A model generated the notes under the pieces. That model searched no databases. It was not told the DNA's origin and worked only from the letters and a program-made list of their open reading frames with translations. 36,021 bases of DNA, from IMG/VR virus record IMGVR_UViG_3300004770_000003, positions 1 through 36,021 of that record, one strand, 5' to 3'. A program made the translations under genes and the position numbers. This DNA comes from a virus. Below, piece after piece: positions 30,907-36,021 of this stretch. Positions within the stretch are counted from its first letter, which is position 1. Every line of letters begins with the position of its first letter.

Positions 30907-31139
30907 TCCCAGTCGGGTTCCATGTAATCGTCTGGATCCGGTGTGCTGGATGCCTCTACCTCCTCGGTAGAAACCTCACAACCACACTTGGGACATTCCG
31001 CAGGATCACACTCGGCTGCCGACCCCTGCTCCGCATCCTCCCACCTGCCGGACATCCCTCTATCGGGAGTGGCAGGGTAAAAGGTGACATCAAACTCGTG
31101 TTGGCACTCCTCATTGTGGCAGGTGTAGGACTCTTTCAT
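30903..31139 (-). CDS. Acidic zinc-binding protein
   Basis: 78 residues. YTCHNEECQHEFDVTFYPATPDRGMSGRWEDAEQGSAAECDPAECPKCGCEVSTEE contains two CxxxxC/CxxC pairs (C7, C12; C49, C52) suited to a zinc ribbon, and a strongly acidic tail. It lies between a nuclease gene and the initiator gene, overlapping each by four bases. Similar small CxxC phage proteins occur in replication operons. The function is not known. Confidence 0.62.
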   Translation of the reverse strand: MKESYTCHNEECQHEFDVTFYPATPDRGMSGRWEDAEQGSAAECDPAECPKCGCEVSTEEVEASSTPDPDDYMEPDWE

Positions 31140-31474
31140 TTGAAGTCCTCCTTAACCCAAGCACCCTTACTCCGAGTGATCCCTCGGAAGATAAAATAAG
31201 GGAAGAGGGATGCTGCCACCTTGATCTTCACCCGTGCGTCATCCTCCCAATATCCCTTGGTCTCGTGCAGTTCCACCGTTCCATCCTTCATGATGACCAA
31301 GAAATCCGGTGAATAGGTTGTCCGATCTGCCAACTTCAGCTTGATTCCTTCAAACTTGTAATCATGCACGTCTCCACCCGTAACGAGCAGGTCAAGGTAG
31401 GAAGAATAGGCTGCCTCCAGTTTGTTCATGACACCTGCCACGTGGTTGGTTCTCACTCGTGCTCGAAATCTCAT
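31136..31474 (-). CDS. DUF1064-like PD-(D/E)xK endonuclease
   Basis: 112 residues. NKLEAAYSSYLDLL (E20), YSPDFLV (D57) and VELHETKGYW (E71, K73) give the E...PD...ExK set of a PD-(D/E)xK nuclease. The order and the closing ARVKIKVAASLFPYF match phage DUF1064 proteins, thought to process recombination or branched DNA intermediates. It would belong to the same recombination module as the ERF protein and the Cas4-like nuclease upstream. Confidence 0.75.
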   Translation of the reverse strand: MRFRARVRTNHVAGVMNKLEAAYSSYLDLLVTGGDVHDYKFEGIKLKLADRTTYSPDFLVIMKDGTVELHETKGYWEDDARVKIKVAASLFPYFIFRGITRSKGAWVKEDFK

Positions 31475-31668
31475 TCAACCTCCTCGTCTGGAAGTTCAAC
31501 TGCTGCTAAGTAAGTTCCCTCTGGAATCTCCAAATAGAAACCCATGTCGCGGCACCCGTTCAGATACCCAAATAGGTATCTCTCTTCCGGTGTCGGGCAC
31601 CTGCCACCTTCTAGGTGACGTACCCCTTCAGTCTCCCAACTCTCCTCTGCCATCTTTTTAATAGTCAT
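31471..31668 (-). CDS. Small acidic hypothetical protein
   Basis: 65 residues: SWETEGVRHLEGGRCPTPEERYLFGYLNGCRDMGFYLEIPEGTYLAAVELPDEEVE. Acidic, with no recognised domain. The stop overlaps the next gene's start by four bases. The start is preceded by a 31-base gap that holds a copy of the dispersed regulatory motif, so it may begin a new transcript. Confidence 0.55.
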   Translation of the reverse strand: MTIKKMAEESWETEGVRHLEGGRCPTPEERYLFGYLNGCRDMGFYLEIPEGTYLAAVELPDEEVE

Positions 31669-31689
31669 TGGTTTGGTTTGGTTTGGTTG

Positions 31690-31701
31690 TTATATACACC
31701 T
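31690..31701 (-). promoter_or_regulatory. Recurrent motif before 31668 gene
   Basis: On the minus strand AGGTGTATATAA, 22-33 bases upstream of the ATG and overlapping the last codon of the gene before it. Confidence 0.45.
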
Positions 31702-32032
31702 ATCGGCACAAGTCTCCCCCTTGTGACCTCTTGCTTGCAGTAAATGAGCAGAAGCCGACCATCCTTAGTCCTGCCTCAACCTCTTTTTCGGAAACCTCTC
31801 TGGGATCATGCTTGAGCCATTGGTCAAATTCCGTGACTCGTTCCAAGCAAAGTTTTCCCCCAAAAAAGTCCCACCAGACAATCCGTGCCACCGAGGGACG
31901 AACGTGTTCCGGTACTTCCTCAAGGTCAAGCACCCATTCCTGTGGGGACTTTTTACGGAGCACACGATAGTTGATCGTGGTATCGGAGGGCATCTTCCGA
32001 GTCCGATTGACGGGGTCAAGTGGGATCCTCAT
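31700..32032 (-). CDS. Hypothetical protein in recombination operon
   Basis: 110 residues: MRIPLDPVNRTRKMPSDT, then RKKSPQEWVLDLEEVPEHVRPSVARIVWWDFFGGKLCLERVTEFDQWLKHDP. No family recognised and no metal-binding or catalytic motif seen. The start overlaps the stop of the Cas4-like nuclease gene by four bases, so it is part of the same operon. Confidence 0.55.
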   Translation of the reverse strand: MRIPLDPVNRTRKMPSDTTINYRVLRKKSPQEWVLDLEEVPEHVRPSVARIVWWDFFGGKLCLERVTEFDQWLKHDPREVSEKEVEAGLRMVGFCSFTASKRSQGGDLCR

Positions 32033-32943
32033 TTGCGTACTAGTGATACCGTAGGTGCCGAGATGGTCACGGGGAGGGGATCCGAGGTCAACTCACTCCA
32101 CCGTGCCTTGATTGCTTTGGTGTCCACCCTTTCGGAACCTTTACGAGTCTGGATGCCCCATCCTGTTACCGGAGTTCCCCCCGTAATGGCATCCTTGACG
32201 ATCTCCTTGACCTTGAGTGCCTCAAAAAGGTCTTGGAGTGCTTCCAACATGATAAGTGCTATTCCTGCATTGGCAGGTGATGCAGTAATCCACTCTTTGC
32301 TTAATTCGACCGGAGTATTGTCTACCAAGGTCATTGCCAATTCTGCTGGGGCAACCTTCACCGGACAGGTCGTGCGTTTGTGGCACCACTTGCAGTATCG
32401 ATTTTCCTTGGGAGGTTCTGCTTGGGCAACGACCCGATCAATGATGCCATCAATCATTGTCTTGGTCGGTAATAGATCCCAATCGGTTTCGTAATCAATG
32501 CCTGTATCAATCCCAATAATGATTGAGGTGCAGGTTGATTCTCCCGTCATCTCCATAAGCATCAAGGCATACATGCCCATCTGCTCGTGGTACGCCGAGG
32601 GATCTGCCAATCGGCCTGATTTGTAATCACAGAGGATCAACTCACCATCCGAGTAACCCCAGATGTCTGCCGTCCCAAAGTTGGTCTCCGACAGACCATC
32701 TTTGTAATACTGGAGTTTTCTTTCACAACCACGGATGTCGGAAACGTAACTTTTCACCCGTGCATAGGCAGCCCGTGCCCCCTCGTCTTTACACGGAATA
32801 CCTTTCTCGTGCATGACTTGGAGTTGTTGGTGCAATTCAGTTCCACGTTCTGCTGCCTCACCGACAACCGGATCGGGAGAAAACTGAATGCACAAGTTCA
32901 GCTTGGGAAAAGCCGATGGACTTAAGGTGGGATGGTGACTCAT
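32029..32943 (-). CDS. Cas4/RecB-like Fe-S exonuclease (DUF2800-type)
   Basis: 304 residues. All elements of a RecB-family nuclease are present: ERGTELH (H38), GTADIWGY (D93), LILCDYKSG (D106, K108) and QMGMY (Q121, Y125). C18 together with C184, C187 and C193 (CKWCHKRTTC) gives the C-xn-C-x2-C-x5-C pattern of a 4Fe-4S cluster, as in Cas4 and AddB. It probably trims DNA ends to single strands for the ERF annealing protein encoded two genes upstream. No cas genes or CRISPR array are present, so a CRISPR role is unlikely. Confidence 0.83.
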   Translation of the reverse strand: MSHHPTLSPSAFPKLNLCIQFSPDPVVGEAAERGTELHQQLQVMHEKGIPCKDEGARAAYARVKSYVSDIRGCERKLQYYKDGLSETNFGTADIWGYSDGELILCDYKSGRLADPSAYHEQMGMYALMLMEMTGESTCTSIIIGIDTGIDYETDWDLLPTKTMIDGIIDRVVAQAEPPKENRYCKWCHKRTTCPVKVAPAELAMTLVDNTPVELSKEWITASPANAGIALIMLEALQDLFEALKVKEIVKDAITGGTPVTGWGIQTRKGSERVDTKAIKARWSELTSDPLPVTISAPTVSLVRK

Positions 32944-33194
32944 AGGTCACCTCCCGTGAATAGGTTGCGTAGATAGCCAAGGAATGAAAACTTGCTCTCT
33001 ACCACTTCCTGCTCTTTCAGTTTCCGTGCTTTCCTACGGAGGTAAGATGCACGGTCATTCTGTGCCTTCCGTGCCTTTTTCCGTTTCTCTGCTGCCTTGG
33101 CAAGCAAGGTCTCCCGATTGGCTAGATAATACGCACGAGCACGTTCTCTCTGGGTCATTTTGAGATCCTGATCAAAAAGGGATGGGGTGCTCAT
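32940..33194 (-). CDS. Basic helical protein
   Basis: 84 residues. A highly basic helical core (RERARAYYLANRETLLAKAAEKRKKARKAQNDRASYLRRKARKLKEQ) is followed by a short hydrophobic end (FSFLGYLRNLFTGGDL). The YYLANRETLLAKAA..RK pattern resembles short phage proteins annotated as DNA-binding or HNH-associated, but no His/Asn nuclease residues are visible. It is coupled by four-base overlaps to ERF and to the Cas4-like nuclease, so it may support recombination. Confidence 0.55.
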   Translation of the reverse strand: MSTPSLFDQDLKMTQRERARAYYLANRETLLAKAAEKRKKARKAQNDRASYLRRKARKLKEQEVVESKFSFLGYLRNLFTGGDL

Positions 33195-33847
33195 GCTGCC
33201 ACCTCCATGTGTGTAAAGGCATACTCCACCACGTCCGGCCAGACCTCTGTGACCCTTTGGAGCAGGTTTACTGGTAGATCGGGAATGTATTCTGCCGTCA
33301 CCTTGGCACCCTTTGCCTCAAAAAATCGGAAAATGTCCTTATCGGACACCTTGTCCCGATCCATGAGGTCACTGACCCTCTGTGCCCAATCAACCTTGGG
33401 TGCTGATGCCTTGGGATGGGTCACCTTGACAACCTTTTGGGTATGAATAGGTGAAGGAACTGAAACGGTCATGCTGCCGTCCAAATCCTCCTCGGAAGCA
33501 ATCATCAAAATACTGCTTGCCGAGTAACGTCGAGCATACGTCAATGCTCCACCGACTCCGGTCGGGGAGGAATCTTTGAGTGGTAAAAGCAAAAGGGACT
33601 CACGAGTCTCACCACTCTTGTGGAGAATTCTGGTCAAAACTCCTGCTTTTCCATCCTCAAAGACAGGTTCCTGTGATAGGCACAGACCGTGTTTCGCTAG
33701 TACAGGACGTGCTGCATCAAGCACAACATCAAGAGTGGCAAACCTGCTCTTGAAGTGAGGGTTGGTTGCGTTTTTCTGGACGTTGGAGAGTTCTCCAAGT
33801 GCAGCAACCATAGCTGCATTTAGTGTGTTGGTGGTGGTGTTGCTCAT
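33191..33847 (-). CDS. erf: ERF-family single-strand annealing protein
   Basis: 218 residues. LNAAMVAALGELSNVQKNATNPHFKSRFATLDVVLDAARPVLAKHGLCLSQEP followed by SSPTGVGGALTYARRYSASSILMIASEEDLDG is the hallmark of the ERF family (K...NP.F.S.YA.L........P.L...GL...Q; G...TYA.RY......G....D.D). It would anneal complementary single strands and help circularise the genome or recombine it. The C-terminal part (about 140-218) is variable, as is usual in this family. Confidence 0.88.
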   Translation of the reverse strand: MSNTTTNTLNAAMVAALGELSNVQKNATNPHFKSRFATLDVVLDAARPVLAKHGLCLSQEPVFEDGKAGVLTRILHKSGETRESLLLLPLKDSSPTGVGGALTYARRYSASSILMIASEEDLDGSMTVSVPSPIHTQKVVKVTHPKASAPKVDWAQRVSDLMDRDKVSDKDIFRFFEAKGAKVTAEYIPDLPVNLLQRVTEVWPDVVEYAFTHMEVAA

Positions 33848-33867
33848 TTATATCTTTATTAGGAAGT

Positions 33868-33951
33868 TTATTGGATGTCTTTGGAGATCCTTCCCATGAG
33901 GAAAGATACGAGGATTAGTACTGCAACGAGCACTGCTTGGTATGTGTTCAT
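33868..33951 (-). CDS. 27-residue single-helix membrane microprotein
   Basis: ORF MNTYQAVLVAVLILVSFLMG followed by RISKDIQ. Residues 6-20 are a hydrophobic helix, with a positive end after it. Its ATG overlaps the stop of the ORF upstream by four bases, the coupling pattern used throughout this genome, and it ends 20 bases before erf. It is too short for a family call; translation is plausible but unproven. Confidence 0.45.
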   Translation of the reverse strand: MNTYQAVLVAVLILVSFLMGRISKDIQ

Positions 33952-34088
33952 GTAGTTTTGGTTGTGTTGGGTTTCTGCCCCTTGGATCTATACACCTTGG
34001 GACAAAATGAGGTTCCGACTGGAAAGAGTTTGAGTAAGAAGGGTGCCCACAAAATGTTGGGACGATCTCCGAGATATAAATTACGCAT
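33948..34088 (-). CDS. 46-residue basic ORF coupled to excisionase gene
   Basis: MRNLYLGDRPNILWAPFLLK, then VGTSFCPKVYRSKGQKPNTTKTT: basic, with no known domain. The start overlaps the end of the excisionase-like gene by eight bases and the stop overlaps the next ATG by four, which argues for translation. A copy of the regulatory motif (33988-33998) lies inside and encodes KVY. Confidence 0.4.
   Translation of the reverse strand: MRNLYLGDRPNILWAPFLLKLFPVGTSFCPKVYRSKGQKPNTTKTT
33988..33998 (-). promoter_or_regulatory. Recurrent motif upstream of erf
   Basis: AAGGTGTATAG on the minus strand, about 150 bases upstream of erf and inside a small ORF. Confidence 0.4.
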
Positions 34089-34278
34089 TGCCTTCAACGA
34101 GTTGATCCAAATCGGAAACCTTAATGAGACGGCATGCACCCACCGTGTAACTCTTGAGGGATCCCGACTTGACGAGTTGGTAAATCATTTCACGTGTGAC
34201 CGAGATGCGTTGTGCAGCCTCCAGTGGTCGGAGGTACTTGGGTTCTGTATAGACACCCTTGGGCAAAGTTTTTGACAT
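34081..34278 (-). CDS. xis: Excisionase-like HTH protein
   Basis: 65 residues starting MSKTLPKGVYTEPKYLRPLEAAQRISVTREMIYQLVKSGSLKSYTVGACRLIKVSDLDQLVE. This is the MerR/excisionase-type winged HTH (HTH_17): LRP.EAA..I.V....IY.LV.SG.L....VG..RLI...DL..L. It would bend DNA at attP and steer integrase to excision, or act as a small regulator. An upstream in-frame start (34347) would overlap the previous gene; the shorter form is chosen because it follows that gene by 22 bases. No Shine-Dalgarno is visible. Confidence 0.75.
   Translation of the reverse strand: MSKTLPKGVYTEPKYLRPLEAAQRISVTREMIYQLVKSGSLKSYTVGACRLIKVSDLDQLVEGNA
34246..34260 (-). promoter_or_regulatory. Recurrent motif at the start of the excisionase gene
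   Basis: AAGGGTGTCTATACA on the minus strand, 6-11 codons inside the gene, encoding KGVYT. A protein bound here would block the first stretch of xis transcription. Confidence 0.4.
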
Positions 34279-34300
34279 GGTAGTTTTTGTAGATTGATTG

Positions 34301-34477
34301 TTATTCACGGGGTTTGTATTTGTGTGGGTAGCGTTTGATTTCATCAAGGATAGGACGTTTCAAATAATCGGATACGGACATTCCAATCCGAGATGCAAGC
34401 ATGACCAGAATTGTATCCTCTTCCTCCGTGACCCAGAATGTACGGAGCTTTTTTCCTTTCTGACGTTGATTAGCCAT
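34301..34477 (-). CDS. Ribbon-helix-helix (MobC/CopG-like) DNA-binding protein
   Basis: 58 residues starting MANQRQKGKKLRTFWVTEEEDTILVMLASRIGMSVSDYLKRPILDEI. The strand (RTFWVT), first helix (EEEDTILVMLASRIG) and second helix (SVSDYLKRPILDEI) fit the ribbon-helix-helix fold of MobC/CopG-type proteins, which bind palindromic operators as dimers. The start at 34477 is preferred over 34519 because the upstream codons cover the operators. Two tandem copies of the recurrent motif lie 20-52 bases before its start, so it may control itself. It is a candidate for the protein that reads the dispersed motif. Confidence 0.65.
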   Translation of the reverse strand: MANQRQKGKKLRTFWVTEEEDTILVMLASRIGMSVSDYLKRPILDEIKRYPHKYKPRE

Positions 34478-34496
34478 ATGGAGACACTGCCATATC

Positions 34497-34530
34497 CTAT
34501 AGACACCTGTCCACAACAATTTACACCTAT
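34497..34530 (-). promoter_or_regulatory. Tandem motif copies before the ribbon-helix-helix gene
   Basis: ACACCT at 34503-34508 and 34523-34528 (CTATAGACACCT and TTTACACCTAT), exactly 20 bp apart, about two helical turns, in the same orientation. They lie 20-53 bases before the ATG at 34477, where a promoter would be. Confidence 0.5.
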
Positions 34531-34549
34531 TCGCATTGTTCAGAGAAAA

Positions 34550-34711
34550 TTAGAGGCAACTGGTGGAAGAATGCTCGGTTAATGCTTCTTCAGCTAGATC
34601 CACAATCGAAAGGATCGTATCACCATCAATGTCAGGGTCTTCCTGACCTAGTTGCACAAGTGCATGTAATTGTTCTTTTGTGAAACTGATCGTGTATTGG
34701 GGATGTGACAT
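34550..34711 (-). CDS. Small acidic helical protein between int and the regulator
   Basis: 53 residues starting MSHPQYTISFTKEQLHALVQLGQEDPDIDGDTILSIVDLAEEALTEH. Acidic and helical, with no known domain; it resembles short antirepressor- or toxin-antidote-like phage proteins only in size. A longer in-frame start at 34732 is possible. It is preceded by a copy of the regulatory motif at 34740-34753. Confidence 0.5.
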   Translation of the reverse strand: MSHPQYTISFTKEQLHALVQLGQEDPDIDGDTILSIVDLAEEALTEHSSTSCL

Positions 34712-34739
34712 GACCAACACACATATATTCACAACTATT

Positions 34740-34753
34740 GGGGTGTCTATATA
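34740..34753 (+). promoter_or_regulatory. Recurrent motif between int and the small acidic gene
   Basis: GGGGTGTCTATATA in a 69-base AT-rich gap. The gap is also the end of the integrase transcript, and its A/T tract (34754-34776) may aid termination. Confidence 0.45.
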
Positions 34754-34780
34754 AAAAACACTTAAAAAAATTTTAATTGA

Positions 34781-35806
34781 CTACAATTCCCACCAGATTG
34801 CTGCATCTCTACGTGAGACACTATTGGCATAGGTCTCATAGATCAATTTTGCAGAGGCATGACCCATCTCGTATGCAGTCTTGCTCGGATCACGGAAATG
34901 AGAGAGGTGGTAAGACGCAAACGAATGCCTAAGAGCATTCTGAGGAAATCTGTCAAGTCCAAACTTTGCTTCACTAGGCATGCCCCTGTGGCACCTCCAT
35001 TCTTTACTTTCACCTACCAAACTTCCTTTTCCTTTTGGTAAATGTCGAAGCACTGCCGGTTGCAACGTGATGCTTCTGGGACGCATTGCTTTGCCTTGTT
35101 TAGAATGGTTCTTATTGACGTTGATTTCCTCAAACTCTGGGTCAACGCAATCATAGGACATTCGTGCTAGTTCACACGTCCGTAGACCTGCAAATCCTCC
35201 CAAGACAATCTTGCATTTGATCCAAGGCTCAACTTCTAGCTTTAACAAATCCCTCATCTGGGAAGGGGTCAAAATCATCTTACGAGCATCTGCATCGTTC
35301 TTGGCAGGTGCCTTGATCAAATCAAAAGGAGAGGTCGGCATGATCCTCCGTACCAAGGTTGAGGAAAAGAATGTCCGTAAGCAGGAAAAATGGTTCCAGA
35401 TCGTCCTCTGGGCATAATTAAGGGAATCCATCCAAGCATCAATGTCGTCAGGGGTGACATCTTTGATCCCCATGTCCCTAAAATGATCGGTAAATCGTCG
35501 TAGACAGACCTTTGCCTGTGCCACCCCGTTCTTTTCCAATCCCTCGGCCTCAAGGGATGCCAAATAAACGGCAACCAGACCACCAACCTTTTCAGACGAG
35601 GATGCCTTCTTAATACGACTCTTGATCGTTTTAAGGGTCAGAGCACTTGTAAAAGATCCGATCCACCGGAAGGCTTCTGGTTGCGTTTTGAAGAACTTTT
35701 GAGACCTGCTGCCCCCATTCATGTCGGGGGGTATGTCAACGACCCATGATTTTCGAGATGGGTAGAACCGTGGAGTGAGGCGTTTGGATCTTTGAATATC
35801 AGTCAC
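34781..35806 (-). CDS. int: Tyrosine site-specific recombinase (phage integrase)
   Basis: 341 residues. N-terminal arm-binding part (about 1-60), SAM-like core-binding domain (about 72-165), catalytic domain (about 175-341). Catalytic residues: R209 in GGFAGLRTCELARM, a Lys in the NKNHSKQGKAMR hairpin, R293 in NALRHSFASYH, H316 in MGHAS and nucleophile Y326 in IYETYAN. The first residue of the usual HxxR box is Asn (N290). The start is GTG at 35806; the next in-frame codon upstream is a stop after two codons. It would recombine attP, 95 bp upstream, with a tRNA-Ser gene. Closely similar C-termini are, to my knowledge, common in Verrucomicrobiota. Confidence 0.92.
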   Translation of the reverse strand: MTDIQRSKRLTPRFYPSRKSWVVDIPPDMNGGSRSQKFFKTQPEAFRWIGSFTSALTLKTIKSRIKKASSSEKVGGLVAVYLASLEAEGLEKNGVAQAKVCLRRFTDHFRDMGIKDVTPDDIDAWMDSLNYAQRTIWNHFSCLRTFFSSTLVRRIMPTSPFDLIKAPAKNDADARKMILTPSQMRDLLKLEVEPWIKCKIVLGGFAGLRTCELARMSYDCVDPEFEEINVNKNHSKQGKAMRPRSITLQPAVLRHLPKGKGSLVGESKEWRCHRGMPSEAKFGLDRFPQNALRHSFASYHLSHFRDPSKTAYEMGHASAKLIYETYANSVSRRDAAIWWEL

Positions 35807-35849
35807 GACCAGTCACAGATCACATAGTTGTGAATTGGTGTCAAGTAGT

Positions 35850-35869
35850 CTGTTTACACTGATAAACAG
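35850..35869. repeat. Inverted repeat upstream of integrase
   Basis: CTGTTTA (35850-35856) and TAAACAG (35863-35869) form 7-bp arms with a six-base spacer, 44 bases before the int start. A TTGACA-like -35 (minus strand, 35844-35839) follows closely, so this may be an operator or excisionase site. Confidence 0.45.
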
Positions 35870-35873
35870 GGAT

Positions 35874-35889
35874 TGTAGGGGTTTTTTGC
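35874..35889 (+). repeat. Possible attP arm-type repeat (right)
   Basis: TGTAGGGGTTTTTTGC, an imperfect partner of 94-106 across the core. It also forms a short inverted repeat TGTAG/CTACA with 35891-35895. Confidence 0.3.
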
Positions 35890-35901
35890 TCTACAGAGAA
35901 A

Positions 35902-36021
35902 AATGGCGGTGAGGCAGGGATTCGAACCTAATTGTTGGACAGAGAGAAAGTGTGACCAAAAACTATACAGTCACACTTTGGGTGTATATGTCTCTGTAGG
36001 ATTTTGCCCCAACCCTCGGTG
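35902..36021. repeat. Terminal direct repeat, right copy (circular overlap)
   Basis: Exact second copy of bases 1-120. It should be counted once in a circular map. Confidence 0.9.

Noticed and set aside
31808-32494. Plus-strand ORF of 228 codons
   Set aside because: It is antisense to the Cas4-like nuclease, whose catalytic and Fe-S motifs are intact; the antisense product looks random.
32029-32943. Cas4 of a CRISPR system
   Set aside because: Motifs match Cas4-like nucleases, but there are no cas1/cas2 genes or array; phage recombination is the better reading.
32940-33194. HNH endonuclease
   Set aside because: The basic YYLANRE-type helix is reminiscent of HNH-linked proteins, but no His-Asn-His residues or zinc cysteines are present.
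35902-36021. T7-type packaged terminal repeat
   Set aside because: Possible in principle, but the presence of attP-like elements and an adjacent integrase, and the exact contig-end match, fit circular assembly better.

Overview
The window is a complete temperate podovirus-like phage genome, most likely an assembled circular molecule. The last 120 bases (35902-36021) repeat the first 120 exactly, so the unit genome is 35,901 bp. The repeat contains the 3' end of a tRNA-Ser-like gene next to a tyrosine integrase, which fits an attP site. No bacterial chromosomal genes are seen. The host is uncertain. The C-terminal half of the integrase (an NALRHS box, and His-to-Tyr spacing of ten residues) resembles integrases I associate with Verrucomicrobiota, and the Shine-Dalgarno sequence is missing before several genes. 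This host call is inference only.

Nearly everything is transcribed on the minus strand, so function order runs from high to low coordinates. (1) Integration and control, 34081-35806: integrase, a small acidic protein, a ribbon-helix-helix protein with tandem operators upstream, and an excisionase-like HTH protein. (2) Two tiny coupled ORFs, then recombination and replication, 28509-33847: ERF annealing protein, Cas4/RecB-like Fe-S nuclease, a DUF1064-like nuclease, a zinc-binding acidic protein, a DnaD-like initiator whose gene carries phased GCTAGC palindromes (candidate origin), an IstB/DnaC-like helicase loader and another PD-(D/E)xK nuclease. (3) A plus-strand three-gene cassette, 27593-28555, the only genes in that orientation, with a divergent operator region before it. 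(4) A small basic protein, SSB, DUF3310 and packaging (TerS, a zinc-ribbon microprotein, TerL). (5) Head and tail: portal, Bbp19-like protein, scaffold, major capsid protein set apart by two terminators, tail tubular A and B. (6) Cupin protein and the internal virion proteins, ending in a 2411-residue polyvalent protein. (7) Tail fibres, including a glycine-rich adhesin. (8) A lysis cassette of overlapping genes (coiled-coil membrane protein, lipoprotein, membrane protein, holin, GH108 endolysin, HExxH protein) that runs to attP.

No DNA or RNA polymerase and no classical CI-like repressor were recognised, so the phage probably uses host polymerases and recruits the host replicative helicase through its DnaD and DnaC-like proteins.

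The most striking unexplained feature is a dispersed DNA motif, GGGTGT(A/C)TATA, often completed as a palindrome with ACACCC. About sixteen copies occur in short intergenic gaps and inside genes, where they fall in all three reading frames. Two lie exactly between the -35 and -10 boxes of candidate promoters, one upstream of the capsid gene and one in the divergent region. Two lie in tandem, 20 bp apart, before the ribbon-helix-helix gene. This looks like a genome-wide operator or stoperator-style regulon.
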